A stretch of DNA of 64,000 nt from positions 62,001 through 126,000 of the forward strand of contig NZ_JABJXT010000005.1 in assembly GCF_013155295.1 (NCBI RefSeq), given 5' to 3'. A program made the position numbers and the translations under genes. Under the pieces are notes generated by a model. It saw only the letters and a program-made list of their open reading frames with translations, did not search any database and was not told where the DNA came from. Source of the DNA: Pseudogemmobacter hezensis (GTDB lineage: Bacteria > Pseudomonadota > Alphaproteobacteria > Rhodobacterales > Rhodobacteraceae). Shown one piece after another: positions 18,694 through 27,773 of the stretch; position 1 is the stretch's first letter, and each line of letters starts with the position of its first letter.

Positions 18694-20580
18694 ATGTGGG
18701 AGCAGGGGAATAGCGCGGAACATTGTGGAACGGATGCTTCGCTTCAGGAAGTTTACCGGCTGCGTGCCGCCCGAAGCCAGGAAGTAGCGGCCCCGCTGTC
18801 AGGCATTGTCGCCGACTCGTGGAAGCGCTGTCTATCAGAATACAATCTCGACCCTGATCGTGTGCCGCGCGCGGCTGTGCTTACCCATTCCGAGATGCGT
18901 GAGCTTGCGGATCGACATCACGAGATGATCGGCATTGCGGGACCTGAGGTCGAACGGCTGTTTATGAGACTGGTCGACAGCGAGTATCTCGTATCCTTCG
19001 CATCGCCCGAGGCGGTCATGATGCTGTTCCGGTGCGATTTCCCATTCCTGGACAATATGTCGGCCTTCGGCGTTCAGCCGGGGTCGGTCTGGGTCGAGGA
19101 GCGTCAGGGTACGAACGGTGTCGGGACCTGCCTTCGCACAGGTCGTTCAATCGCCATTGCGGGGGGTGAGCATTATGGGAGCTCAACCCGGGCGCTCACC
19201 TGCATGACGGCGCCCGTATTTGGTCGGGATGGCGCTATTGAAGGCGCGATCAACGTGACCACCGCTTCGGGTGGTGATATGCGGGCGAACCGTGTCGTGC
19301 GCGATATTGTGGAACGCGCGGCGCTGCGCATAGAGAACCGTCAGTTCCTTCGGCAGCATCGGACGAGCCGCCTGTTGCGGATCGCGGTGGACGTTGTCGA
19401 TGCGGAACTGGCCGAAGCGAGCCATGTGGCACTGGATGACCAGGGCCGCATTCGTGCGGGCACTTCTAACCTGCAGGCTTTGGTCGGTGTTTCTCTCGCG
19501 GAGGTCCTTGGGCGCAGAGTCGAAGAGGCGTTCGATCTCGACTCTGATCTGGGCATGATCCGTCCTGACGAGACTATACGGATGCATGCCTACGGGCGTC
19601 GTCTGCAGGCATTGGTGCGCGAGCCCGTGTCAGAATCGCCGCGCTGGAGGGCCCGCTCCGGCGGTCGGAACCCGGCACAAAGCGAAGTGATTTCAAAGGT
19701 GCAAATGGTCGATGAGGTTTCAGAGCCCCGTTTGTCGCGTATGGGACCAGTTTCTGAAATCGCTCTGGAGCGCGGGCAACGCCTTCTTCAATCTGGGCTG
19801 CCACTGATCGTGGTGGGAGAGACCGGCACAGGTAAATCGGCCTATGCCAGGGCTGTCGCTACCCGCTGTCTGGCGCGGGAGGGCGAGATGATCTTTGTGG
19901 ACTGCGCGGCGATGTCTGGTGATGAGGCCGGCCGTGCAATCCGATCCATCAGTCAAACCCGCGGCCGTGCCTGCCTGATCCTGGACCGGATCGATGAGCT
20001 CGACGACGCGGGGCAAATTGCACTTCTCGGGATGCTGGAAAGAGATCGCAGCGCAGGGGCAAACGGGATCTCCGTTGTCGCCAATACCAATCTTTCGTTG
20101 GAACAGATGCAGAAGGACGGCCGCCCGCGTGCAAGTCTGCTTCATCGGCTCAAGGGTGGTTCGATCGTGCTGCCGCCGCTTCGGGCGATCGCCGACCTCG
20201 AAGGCATGATCCTCGAGATGTTGGAAGTCGAAGCGCAGATACTGGGCAAAGCGAACATTCGGCTCGGTGACGAGGCACGCGTTGTTCTGCTCAACTATCA
20301 CTGGCCCGGAAACGCACGGGAGCTACAGCATGCGCTTCGACATGCGGCGGCTCTGTGCGATGACCGCTTCATCCAGCTCGATCATCTGCCTGACGACATC
20401 GTTGCGGAAATCGCGGACACCGATCTGACCGCGCGATCGAAGTCGGAAGCCTCGCGCATCCAGGCTGCGCTGCGTCACAACAACGGCAATGTCTCGCTGA
20501 CCGCCAGGTATCTCGGCGTGTCGCGGGCAACGCTCTATCGAAAGATCAACATCGGCAAGGTCCGCGTCGAGGCCTCGTAG
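18694..20580 (+). CDS. AcoR-type transcriptional regulator lacking the GAFTGA loop (second copy)
   Basis: The protein is 628 residues from ATG 18694, five bases after TGGGAGGAG; an earlier in-frame ATG at 18646 has no such site. The layout matches the first regulator: GAF region with GSVWVEERQGTNGVGTC, Walker A GETGTGKS (about 375-382), a Walker B-like LILDRID (about 427-433) and a C-terminal Fis HTH with the same recognition segment GVSRATLYRK. As in the other copy, the segment between the Walker motifs is short and no GAFTGA exists. Because their recognition helices agree, both proteins may bind the same dyads. It is the nearest gene to one of the operator pairs. Confidence 0.88.
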   Translation: MWEQGNSAEHCGTDASLQEVYRLRAARSQEVAAPLSGIVADSWKRCLSEYNLDPDRVPRAAVLTHSEMRELADRHHEMIGIAGPEVERLFMRLVDSEYLVSFASPEAVMMLFRCDFPFLDNMSAFGVQPGSVWVEERQGTNGVGTCLRTGRSIAIAGGEHYGSSTRALTCMTAPVFGRDGAIEGAINVTTASGGDMRANRVVRDIVERAALRIENRQFLRQHRTSRLLRIAVDVVDAELAEASHVALDDQGRIRAGTSNLQALVGVSLAEVLGRRVEEAFDLDSDLGMIRPDETIRMHAYGRRLQALVREPVSESPRWRARSGGRNPAQSEVISKVQMVDEVSEPRLSRMGPVSEIALERGQRLLQSGLPLIVVGETGTGKSAYARAVATRCLAREGEMIFVDCAAMSGDEAGRAIRSISQTRGRACLILDRIDELDDAGQIALLGMLERDRSAGANGISVVANTNLSLEQMQKDGRPRASLLHRLKGGSIVLPPLRAIADLEGMILEMLEVEAQILGKANIRLGDEARVVLLNYHWPGNARELQHALRHAAALCDDRFIQLDHLPDDIVAEIADTDLTARSKSEASRIQAALRHNNGNVSLTARYLGVSRATLYRKINIGKVRVEAS

Positions 20581-20696
20581 TCCTCGCGCCCCGCCGTGGG
20601 ACAAGGTCCCGATCCTTTCGCCGGCGCGAGGCGGTGCCAGTCGATCCTGCGCTCCGGCGATGCCCTGTTTCAGCAGTCAAGAATGGAGGAAAAATC

Positions 20697-21491
20697 TTGG
20701 CAGATTCTCAGTTTTCCCTGAGCGGAAGTGTCGCCCTTGTCACGGGTGGAGGCCGTGGGATCGGCGCAGGTATCGCGAAGGCATTGGCCGGGGCCGGCGC
20801 CGATGTGCTGATCGCCGACTATAATGCGGCTCTCGCCGAAGAGGGGGCCGCCGCAGTCAAGGCCCTGGGGCGTAAGAGCGCCGCGATCGTCGTCGACGTC
20901 CGCGATCCCGAGAGCGTTCAGGCGATGATCGACAGCATCGAAACCACCTGGGGTCGGCTCGATATCGCGGTAAACAACGCAGGAGTCGTCAGCCTGGGCG
21001 GAATCGAGGACCTGACTGTCGAGCAATGGGACGACTTGATCGACGTCAACCTGCGCGGGGTCTTCCTTTGTTGCCAGGCGGAGATCCGGCTGATGCGCAA
21101 GGCGGGCTTCGGACGGATCATCAATACATCATCGATCGCGGGCAAGGTTGGGTTCCCGAACCTTTCACACTACAGCGCGTCCAAATTCGGCGTGATCGGC
21201 TTCACCAACGCGATCGCAAAGGAGGTCGCGAAGGAGGGTATCACCGTCAACGCGCTGTGCCCGGGGATCGTCGCTACCGGCATGTGGCGCGGCGAGACGG
21301 GGCTGTCCGGGCTCTGGGCTCTGCCTGGGGAAACCGAAGAGCAGTCCTGGGCGCGGCATCAGCACTCCTTTCTGCCGCAGGGTGAGGCGCAGACACCGGA
21401 GGATATGGGACAGATGGTTGTCTATATGGCTTGCGCGCCGCATCTGACCGGTCAGGCTCTGGCGGTCGATGGCGGGTTCTCGCTGGGCTGA
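20697..21491 (+). CDS. Short-chain dehydrogenase/reductase
   Basis: The protein is 264 residues if it starts at TTG 20697, seven bases after TGGAGG; the frame is open further up but no other start has a site. Classical SDR features are all present: the cofactor glycines in VTGGGRGIGAGIA, the NNAG motif in VNNAGVVSLGG, the catalytic serine in INTSSIAGKVG, the YSASK tyrosine-lysine pair and a C-terminal TGQALAVDGGF. Such enzymes oxidise secondary alcohols to ketones or the reverse. It lies 116 bases behind the second AcoR-type gene and probably belongs to the same catabolic pathway. Confidence 0.9.
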   Translation: MADSQFSLSGSVALVTGGGRGIGAGIAKALAGAGADVLIADYNAALAEEGAAAVKALGRKSAAIVVDVRDPESVQAMIDSIETTWGRLDIAVNNAGVVSLGGIEDLTVEQWDDLIDVNLRGVFLCCQAEIRLMRKAGFGRIINTSSIAGKVGFPNLSHYSASKFGVIGFTNAIAKEVAKEGITVNALCPGIVATGMWRGETGLSGLWALPGETEEQSWARHQHSFLPQGEAQTPEDMGQMVVYMACAPHLTGQALAVDGGFSLG

Positions 21492-21511
21492 GGACTGCGG
21501 AGACCCGGCCA

Positions 21512-21720
21512 AACCAGGTCGGGCAATGGACATCACCTACGTTCCGATGGCGCGCGGCTTCGTCTACCTGGCCGCCGTCGTCGACTGGTGCAGCCGCAGG
21601 GTCCTTGGCCTGGTGGCTGTCGATCACGCTCTCGGTGGACTTCTGTGTCGAAGCGCTGGAGGAGGCGCTCGCCCGCCACGGCCGGCCGAGATCGTCAACA
21701 CCGACAGTCATACGATTGAT
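21512..21720 (+). pseudogene. IS3-family transposase (OrfB) remnant
   Basis: A plus frame reads AMDITYVPMARGFVYLAAVV and then DWCSRRVLGL, typical of the DDE integrase domain of IS3-type OrfB. A second frame continues with FCVEALEEALARHGRP and the first frame returns with EIVNTDS. At least two frameshifts and loss of both ends show a dead fragment. It begins about 20 bases after the SDR stop and marks the border between the catabolic and metal regions. Confidence 0.7.
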
Positions 21721-21741
21721 GCCAGTTCTCGGGTGGTTTGA

Positions 21742-22247
21742 CTCAAACACCGATCGACCATTCGCTGGGTTGGCGCCGCATGGCTTTCCGGTGTGATCTG
21801 ACCCTCACTCCGATCGCCCCAACACATGTCTTTCCCTGGACCTGTCGATCATCCGGGAACGCCCTGCGGCGAGGCTTGGCCTCGAAGATGCCGCCGTGAC
21901 CCAAGAAGGGCATGACCATCCGGTCCCGCGACTGTCCTGTCCCTGCATCCTTCGAAGCAAAGAGCAGACAGGCGCCACAGGAAAGGATATCGACCGCCAG
22001 TTTGGCCGGGAGGTCATGGGGGTGATGCGGGGCGGATCGGTATCCTGGAGGTTGGGGCGGCAGAGGGGCTTGGGGCTGTAGGTTGACCTGATGGCCAAGT
22101 CTGACCTAGCGCTCCCGCGGATAGGAGTATCGCGCAAAACGGATTGCATGCTGGGCATTCAGCGCTTTCCTGGGTTACCTTTCGTGCTCCTACCCCGAGG
22201 GACGGGGTCGCCTATTCCCTAGACAGAACAACGAAGTATTCGCTGAT
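21742..22247. other. Non-coding stretch between IS remnant and Fur-family gene
   Basis: No open frame here has recognisable family sequence or a convincing ribosome-binding site. The stretch probably contains further eroded mobile-element DNA and the 3' end of the Fur-family transcript. No repeats or terminators of note were seen. Confidence 0.4.
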
Positions 22248-22679
22248 TCATCGCTTTTGCACAGGGCGCGGCTTAACATAGATCTCCAGCTTGTGACCGA
22301 CGATCTCGAAGCCGTGTTCCTCTGCAATTCTCTGCTGAAGCTGCTCGATCTCGTCGCATCTGAACTCGATCACCTCGTCCGTCTCGACGTTGACGAAATG
22401 ATCGTGGTGTTCCGATCCACCGGCCTCGTAACGCGCGCGGCCGTCCGCAAAACTGTGGCGCTCGATCAGCCCGTGCTCGGTCAGCACGTTCATCGTCCGG
22501 TAGACGGTCGCAATGTTGATGCCTGGCTCCACTTCGGTAACACGCCGGTGAAGTTCTTCGGCATCGGGATGGTCGGGTGACTCGGACAAAACGCGCAGGA
22601 TGGTGCGCCGCGGCCCGGTGAGGCGCATCCCCTTTTCCTTGCAGAGCTCGGCGAGTTTGTCTTCAAGATCTTTGGTCAT
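22248..22679 (-). CDS. Fur-family metal-responsive regulator (Fur/Mur-like)
   Basis: The protein is 143 residues from MTKDLEDKLAEL. It has the Fur winged helix (GMRLTGPRRTILRVL and NIATVYRTMNVLTEHGLIER) and the metal-binding stretch SEHHDHFVNVETDEVIEF. The two CxxC pairs that bind structural zinc in many Fur proteins are absent, as in alphaproteobacterial Fur/Mur proteins that sense iron or manganese. It lies 130 bases downstream of gpmA on the same strand. It may bind the dyads of the gpmA/ahpF promoter. Confidence 0.88.
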   Translation of the reverse strand: MTKDLEDKLAELCKEKGMRLTGPRRTILRVLSESPDHPDAEELHRRVTEVEPGINIATVYRTMNVLTEHGLIERHSFADGRARYEAGGSEHHDHFVNVETDEVIEFRCDEIEQLQQRIAEEHGFEIVGHKLEIYVKPRPVQKR

Positions 22680-22809
22680 GCGTCCGGTTTTCGTGTGTGG
22701 TTTTCGGCAGTCAACGGCAGGCGCAGACTTGCTTTTCGTCCGTAGGATAGCAGGAGGGCTTGCAGGGGTCACCAGCGGATCGGCCCCCTACCTTATCCAA
22801 GACAGGCGG

Positions 22810-23433
22810 TCATACCGGGCGAAGCTCCTCCATTTCCTGCACGGCTCCATCTGCCCCGATGCGGTAGAGGATCGGAACACCCGTCGCGATCTCTCGACCG
22901 ACGATCTGTTCGCGATTGAGACCTTCCAGCTTCATGATCAGGCCGCGCAGGGAATTGCCATGCGCAGCGACAAGCACCGTCTTGCCGCTCGTTGCCAATG
23001 GCGCGATGTGCTTTTCATACCAGGGCAGGACGCGGTTCGCCGTGTCCAACAGGCTTTCGCCTCCCGGCGGGGCAATTTCGTAGGAACGGCGCCAGATATG
23101 GACCTGATCCGCGCCCCAGCGTTTCCTCGCGTCGTCCTTGTTCAGGCCGGAAAGCTCACCGTAATCACGCTCGTTGAGCTTCGCGTTCCGGGTGATCGTC
23201 AGATCGCTGATGCCCATTTCGAGAAGCAGATGGTCCAGAGTGTGGTAGGCGCGCCGAAGCGCGGAGGTGAACCAGGCATCCGGCACGATTTCCTGCGCAA
23301 GCAGCATTCTGCCAGCCAGGCGGGCCTCCTCGATGCCACGGTCAGTCAGGTCGGGATCGCGCGCTCCGGTGAACAGGTTCTGCGCGTTCCAGGTGCTCTG
23401 TCCGTGGCGCAACAGGATCAGGGTTCCGGTCAT
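22810..23433 (-). CDS. gpmA: 2,3-bisphosphoglycerate-dependent phosphoglycerate mutase
   Basis: The protein is 207 residues with the RHG phosphohistidine motif ([10 protein letters not shown]), [14 protein letters not shown] and the second histidine in [13 protein letters not shown]. It swaps 3- and 2-phosphoglycerate in glycolysis and gluconeogenesis. This class needs no metal, unlike the Mn-dependent GpmI type. Finding it divergent from ahpF inside a metal and peroxide island suggests it is a metal-free backup enzyme. The divergent gap carries two operator dyads. Confidence 0.92.
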   Translation of the reverse strand: MTGTLILLRHGQSTWNAQNLFTGARDPDLTDRGIEEARLAGRMLLAQEIVPDAWFTSALRRAYHTLDHLLLEMGISDLTITRNAKLNERDYGELSGLNKDDARKRWGADQVHIWRRSYEIAPPGGESLLDTANRVLPWYEKHIAPLATSGKTVLVAAHGNSLRGLIMKLEGLNREQIVGREIATGVPILYRIGADGAVQEMEELRPV

Positions 23434-23491
23434 CGTCTCATGCTCTCTCGCTGTCCTCGGCCCCGCAATGCGTTGGGAAGGTCATGTATGA

Positions 23492-23565
23492 TATTGCAAG
23501 TCAGTTGCAATACTCTTGACCAAGACGCCGCTTTGGTCGAGAAGTCAATTGCGATCAGGTCGCAA
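23492..23565. promoter_or_regulatory. Two operator dyads (TTGCRA-N5-TYGCAA) in the gpmA/ahpF divergent promoter
   Basis: TTGCAA-GTCAG-TTGCAA occupies 23494-23510 and extends to eight-base arms (TATTGCAA/TTGCAATA, 23492-23512). TTGCGA-TCAGG-TCGCAA lies at 23549-23565. Centres are 55 bases apart. The same dyad recurs three times in the irr/sit divergent gap at 36369-36488. A Fur-family protein, either Fur/Mur-like or one of the Irr-like pair, is the probable ligand-controlled binder. Confidence 0.65.
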
Positions 23566-23602
23566 CAAGAAACCCCGATACACCTGCGACGAAAGAGTGG
23601 CG

Positions 23603-25168
23603 ATGCTCGACCCGAACATGAAATCCCAGCTCAAAGCCTATCTGGAGAGGTTGCAACGCCCGGTCGAGATCACCGTATGGGCCGACGACGGCCCGAAGTC
23701 GCAGGAGATGATGGCGCTGCTCGAAGACATCCGGGGGTTGTCGGACAGGATCACCGTGACCCGGGGCACAGATGCGGCGCGGGTGCCATCGTTTGCGCTG
23801 ACCTCGCCGGGGCAGGACATCCATCTGACCTTCGCGGGCCTGCCGATGGGGCATGAGTTCACCTCGCTGGTGCTGGCGCTGTTGCAGGTGGGCGGCTATC
23901 CGCCCAAGGCGGAACAGGCGCTGCTCGACCAGATCCGGGCGCTGGAGGGCAACTTCCGGTTCGAGACCTATTTCTCGCTGTCGTGCCAGAACTGCCCCGA
24001 CGTGGTGCAGGCGCTGAACCTGATGGCGGTGCTGAACCCCGGCATCGAGCATATCGCCATCGACGGCGCGCTGTTCCAGTCGGAGGTTGAGGGACGGCAG
24101 ATCATGTCGGTGCCGACGATCTTCCTCAACGGCGAGCCCTTCGGTGCAGGCCGCATGGGGGCGGAGGAGATCCTAGCAAAAATCGACACGGGTGCCGCCA
24201 ACCGCGCGGCGCAGGCGATCAACGATCAGGCGCCCTTTGACGTGCTGGTGGTGGGCGGCGGCCCGGCGGGCGCGGCGGCGGCGGTCTATGCCGCGCGCAA
24301 GGGTATCCGCACCGGCGTGGTGGCCGAGCGTTTCGGTGGGCAGGTGCTGGATACGATGACGATCGAGAACCTGATCTCGGTCCCGCTGACCCACGGCCCG
24401 AAACTGGCCGCCGCGCTGGAAACCCATGTGCGCGAATATGAGGTGGAGATCATGAACACCCAGACGGCGAGTGGGCTCGAACCCGTGGCCGGGGGCTTCC
24501 GCGTCACGCTGGCCTCGGGCGCGGCGCTGACGGCGGCCTCGGTGATCCTGTCGACCGGCGCGCGCTGGCGGCGCATGGGCGTGCCGGGCGAAGAGCAATA
24601 TCTGAACAAGGGCGTGGCCTTCTGCCCCCATTGCGACGGCCCGCTGTTCAAGGGCAAGCGCATCGCGGTGATCGGCGGCGGCAATTCGGGCATCGAGGCG
24701 GCCATCGACCTCGCCGGTATCGTCGGTCACGTCACGCTGATCGAGTTCGACAGAGCGTTGCGCGCCGATGCGGTGCTGCAACGCAAGCTGCGCTCGCTGC
24801 CCAATGTCACCATCCTGACCAATGCCCGCACCACCGAAGTGAAGGGCGACGGTGCCCGCGTCACCGGCCTTGCCTATGAGGACCGCGCTTCGGGCGAGAT
24901 CCGCGATCTGGCGCTGGAAGGCATCTTCGTCCAGATCGGCCTCGTGCCCAATACCGACTGGCTGAAGGGCACCCTGGCGTTGACCCAGCGTGGCGAGATC
25001 GAGGTCGATGCGCATGGCGCGACCTCGCTCCCCGGTGTTTTTGCCGCCGGCGACTGCACCACCGCGCCCTACAAGCAGATCGTGATCGCCATGGGCGAGG
25101 GCGCGAAGGCCAGCCTTGCGGCCTTCGATCACCTGATCCGTCGGCCGCTCGGCGAAAAGGCGGCATGA
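23603..25168 (+). CDS. ahpF: Alkyl hydroperoxide reductase subunit F
   Basis: The protein is 521 residues from [13 protein letters not shown], the usual AhpF length; the frame open upstream crosses the operator and is not coding. The N-terminal double thioredoxin fold has a redox pair in [11 protein letters not shown]. The flavoprotein half has the FAD motif [20 protein letters not shown], the active disulfide AFCPHCDGP and the NAD-binding [14 protein letters not shown]. It takes electrons from NADH to regenerate the peroxiredoxin AhpC. A matching peroxiredoxin lies at 32663-33226. It begins an eight-gene operon with overlapping stops and starts. Confidence 0.96.
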   Translation: MLDPNMKSQLKAYLERLQRPVEITVWADDGPKSQEMMALLEDIRGLSDRITVTRGTDAARVPSFALTSPGQDIHLTFAGLPMGHEFTSLVLALLQVGGYPPKAEQALLDQIRALEGNFRFETYFSLSCQNCPDVVQALNLMAVLNPGIEHIAIDGALFQSEVEGRQIMSVPTIFLNGEPFGAGRMGAEEILAKIDTGAANRAAQAINDQAPFDVLVVGGGPAGAAAAVYAARKGIRTGVVAERFGGQVLDTMTIENLISVPLTHGPKLAAALETHVREYEVEIMNTQTASGLEPVAGGFRVTLASGAALTAASVILSTGARWRRMGVPGEEQYLNKGVAFCPHCDGPLFKGKRIAVIGGGNSGIEAAIDLAGIVGHVTLIEFDRALRADAVLQRKLRSLPNVTILTNARTTEVKGDGARVTGLAYEDRASGEIRDLALEGIFVQIGLVPNTDWLKGTLALTQRGEIEVDAHGATSLPGVFAAGDCTTAPYKQIVIAMGEGAKASLAAFDHLIRRPLGEKAA

Positions 25169-25713
25169 TGTTCCCGAACCGCATCCTGCCGATCGACGAT
25201 CCCCGGCTGCGCCAGCCCTCAATGCCGGTGATCGCGATGGATGACGAGACCCGCGCGCTGGCCGCGCATATGTTCCGGGTGATGGATGCGGCCCGCGGTG
25301 CCGGCCTGGCGGCGGTGCAGATCGGAGTCCCGAGGCGGCTGATCGTCGTGGATGTCGAGGATGCGAGCGGCCTGCGCCATCGTCTCGCCCTCGCCAATCC
25401 CGAGATCGTGGAAGCGAGCCGCGCGCAGGTAGCGGGAGGCGAGGGCTGCCTGTCGATGCCCGGAGTCGTGCAACAGGTGGTGCGCGCCGAAACCGTCGTG
25501 GCCCGTTATCTTGATCTGGATGGCCGAGCGGCTTCGGTTCGGGCGGACGGGATGTTTGCGGTCTGCCTCCAGCATGAGATCGACCATACCAACGGGATCG
25601 TCTTCACGGACAGGATGTCGCGCCTGAGACGGGATCAGGCCCGGCGTCAGTATTCCCGGAACCTGCGGCAGGCTGCCCGACCGGCCATTTCCCTGGAGGG
25701 CGGACTGCAATGA
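25165..25713 (+). CDS. def: Peptide deformylase
   Basis: The protein is 182 residues and starts inside the ahpF stop (ATGA overlap). All three deformylase motifs are seen: [19 protein letters not shown] with the metal-binding cysteine, and [10 protein letters not shown] with the two histidines. It removes the formyl group from new proteins and uses Fe2+ or another divalent metal. Bacteria normally have a chromosomal copy next to fmt, so this one is probably an alternative enzyme made under metal or peroxide stress. The map gene follows with overlap. Confidence 0.93.
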   Translation: MMFPNRILPIDDPRLRQPSMPVIAMDDETRALAAHMFRVMDAARGAGLAAVQIGVPRRLIVVDVEDASGLRHRLALANPEIVEASRAQVAGGEGCLSMPGVVQQVVRAETVVARYLDLDGRAASVRADGMFAVCLQHEIDHTNGIVFTDRMSRLRRDQARRQYSRNLRQAARPAISLEGGLQ

Positions 25714-26486
25714 CGATCGGCAATGAGAACGATCTTGAGAAGCTGCGCGTGATCGGACGTATCGTCGCCATGACCTTGCAGAAGATGGGGGCCGCGCTTG
25801 AGCCGGGGATGACCACGGCGGAACTCGACGCTATCGGCCGTGAGTGCCTTGAGCGCGAGGGTGCCCGTTCCGCGCCACAACTTGACTACAAGTTCCCCGG
25901 CGCGACCTGCATCAGCGTGAACGAAGAGGCCGCGCATGGCATTCCTAGTTCGCGCCGGATCGAGCGGGGCGATCTGGTGAACATCGACGTTTCGGCCGAG
26001 CGTGACGGTTATTACTCGGATACCGGGGCGTCCTTCATCGTGCCGCCGGTGATGCCGGAGGCGCGACGGCTGTGCGAAGACGGCGAACGTGCGATGTGGG
26101 AAGGAATCCGGCAGGTCCGCACCGGCCAGCGGTTTTCCGAGATCGGTCGCGCCATCGGCTCTTTCGCCCGCAAGAATGGCTATAGTCTGATCCGGGATCT
26201 GGCCAGCCATGGGGTTGGGCGATCCTTGCATGAGTATCCACAGGCGCTGGCGACCTGGAACAATCCTGCGGACAAGCGCGTGATGCGGGAGGGCATGGTC
26301 TTTACCATCGAGCCCTTCCTGTCGCTGGGTGCCTGGCAGACGGTTCAGGGCGGCGATGGCTGGACGCTCTATGCCATGCCGCCGGCACCGGTCGTGCAAT
26401 TCGAGCATACGGTCGTGGCGACCCGGCGCGGGCCGGTGGTGTTGACTCTGCCGGATGGCGCCCCGGGCATGGGGCATCTTGCATGA
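25710..26486 (+). CDS. map: Type I methionine aminopeptidase
   Basis: The protein is 258 residues and overlaps def by four bases. The dinuclear metal site is complete: NIDVSAERDGYYSDTGASF gives two aspartates, DLASHGVGRSLHEYP the histidine, FTIEPFL and QFEHTVV the glutamates. The enzyme removes the start methionine after deformylation and works with Fe2+, Mn2+ or Co2+. Pairing with def makes a complete N-terminal processing set on one stress transcript. Confidence 0.93.
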   Translation: MTIGNENDLEKLRVIGRIVAMTLQKMGAALEPGMTTAELDAIGRECLEREGARSAPQLDYKFPGATCISVNEEAAHGIPSSRRIERGDLVNIDVSAERDGYYSDTGASFIVPPVMPEARRLCEDGERAMWEGIRQVRTGQRFSEIGRAIGSFARKNGYSLIRDLASHGVGRSLHEYPQALATWNNPADKRVMREGMVFTIEPFLSLGAWQTVQGGDGWTLYAMPPAPVVQFEHTVVATRRGPVVLTLPDGAPGMGHLA

Positions 26487-26806
26487 CGGATGAGGAATTG
26501 CTGCTCGCCCTGCAAGCCTGTCGGATCGCGCATCACATCCCCGGAAGGCTGCGGGTCAAGCTGGGCACGACTGGCCCGGAGGGTTTGCCAGGACCGGCCG
26601 AGGCATCCGCCCTGCTCGAACGCCTGCGAGCGGTCGAGGGCGTGCGCTCTGTGTCGGTGAACGCACTCGCCCGATCCTGCACGGTGGACTACCAGCCCGC
26701 CGTTCTGCCGCCAGCGGGTTGGGAAGACCTGCTGGCGGGACGACGATCAGAGGGTGCGGAGCGGCTTCTTGCGGGCTTCGCGCTGGCGGGATTGTCAGGA
26801 GAGTGA
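26483..26806 (+). CDS. Small HMA-like metal-associated protein
   Basis: The protein is 107 residues and overlaps map. The start AHHIPGRLRVKLG resembles HMA_2-type domains, and a similar stretch (HRLSGRVRFRC) begins the P-type ATPase of this operon. Downstream residues VEGVRSVSVNALARSCTVDY fit the ferredoxin-like fold. There is no CxxC metal-binding pair. It could serve as a regulatory or metal-passing partner of the ATPase; this is inference. Confidence 0.7.
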   Translation: MTDEELLLALQACRIAHHIPGRLRVKLGTTGPEGLPGPAEASALLERLRAVEGVRSVSVNALARSCTVDYQPAVLPPAGWEDLLAGRRSEGAERLLAGFALAGLSGE

Positions 26807-26828
26807 ATGTGGAAAGGGGCTTTGGACA

Positions 26829-27170
26829 ATGAATCCGATTGTGACACTGGCGGCGGGGATCGTCCTCGGCGCACTCGGCATCCGCTGTGGGCAGAAGGTC
26901 GGCTCGGGCAAGGCGATCAGCGACAAGACCGCCGCAGGCACGGCGCTGCTGCGTGGCGGGCTGCAACGGGCGGGAAACGATTTGCGGGGCGCGGCCGTCT
27001 CGGGGCTTTCCTTGGTCGAAAAGCAATCCGGGCAGTTGCGCCAGCGGCTGGAAGGGTCTGCGGGCGAGCCGGTCGTGGAAGCTGCGGCCGAGGCGCCCAA
27101 ACCGGCGACACGGCCGAAGCGCAGTCCCCGTAAATCCTCAACCGCGGCGGCAGACAAGGCGAACCCGTGA
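26829..27170 (+). CDS. Small membrane-anchored protein of unknown function
   Basis: The protein is 113 residues from MNPIVTLAAGIVLGALGI, 22 bases after the HMA-like gene. It has one N-terminal hydrophobic segment and an alanine/lysine/proline-rich C-terminus (PKPATRPKRSPRKSS). No family is recognised with certainty. Small glycine-rich membrane proteins of this kind often accompany HMA_2-type metal ATPases. Its stop overlaps the next gene. Confidence 0.7.
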   Translation: MNPIVTLAAGIVLGALGIRCGQKVGSGKAISDKTAAGTALLRGGLQRAGNDLRGAAVSGLSLVEKQSGQLRQRLEGSAGEPVVEAAAEAPKPATRPKRSPRKSSTAAADKANP

Positions 27171-27487
27171 AGAAGAAGGATCGCAAGCGACAGGCGCGAC
27201 TTGCCCGCACGGCGTTCATCCGGGGGATGGTCGCAACCGGGATTCTGGCGGTTGCCGAGTCCAGCGGCAGGCCGCTGTCGCGGAAGGTAGTCCGGCGGGT
27301 GCTGAAATCCGGCATCGCGGTCGCGGGTGGCACAGTCGTTGCCGATGCGCTGGAGCGGGATGACCCCGTGAAAGCGATGCTTGCGATCGCCGGCGGGATC
27401 ATTGGGGCAGTGACGGTGGATAGCCTGTTCGCCATGGCGGATCAGGAACAGGAGCGAGAGAAAGATGGCAAAGAAGAAATCGGGTAA
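27167..27487 (+). CDS. Small membrane protein of unknown function
   Basis: The protein is 106 residues from GTG 27167, overlapping the previous stop. It begins with a basic stretch (MKKKDRKRQARLART), then has two weakly hydrophobic glycine/alanine segments around residues 20-30 and 65-85 and ends with charged residues. It is one of three small proteins between map/HMA and the metal ATPase. No function can be assigned. Confidence 0.7.
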   Translation: MKKKDRKRQARLARTAFIRGMVATGILAVAESSGRPLSRKVVRRVLKSGIAVAGGTVVADALERDDPVKAMLAIAGGIIGAVTVDSLFAMADQEQEREKDGKEEIG

Positions 27488-27773
27488 GAAAAAGAACGGC
27501 AAGGTCCGCTACGTCGAGGTTGCGCCGCAGAAAAGCACGATGCTCGATGGGCTCAGGGCTGTCCTGCCAGAGACTGTCTCCGGGCAGCTTCTGGTGGGGG
27601 TGCTGATCGGCGGTGCCCTGACTTATGCGCTGAGCGATGAGAAGCTGCGCGAGAAGATCATCCGTCAGGGCGTGCAAGGCTTCGGCAGCCTTGCCGGAGC
27701 GATGGCCGAGTTGAAAGAGCAGATTGCGGACATCCAGGCGGAAGTCGCGTCAGGACAATCCGGGGACGCATGA
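27465..27773 (+). CDS. Small membrane protein of unknown function
   Basis: The protein is 102 residues and overlaps the preceding gene by 23 bases. It has a lysine-rich start (MAKKKSGKKKNGK), a membrane segment QLLVGVLIGGALTYAL and a C-terminal amphipathic stretch AMAELKEQIADIQAEV that may form a coiled coil. It overlaps the ATPase start by four bases, so translation of the two is probably coupled. Confidence 0.72.
   Translation: MAKKKSGKKKNGKVRYVEVAPQKSTMLDGLRAVLPETVSGQLLVGVLIGGALTYALSDEKLREKIIRQGVQGFGSLAGAMAELKEQIADIQAEVASGQSGDA

Noticed and set aside
21805-22158. 117-codon minus-strand frame after the IS remnant
   Set aside because: Composition looks random, with many arginine and serine codons typical of antisense GC-rich DNA, and no family match is apparent.
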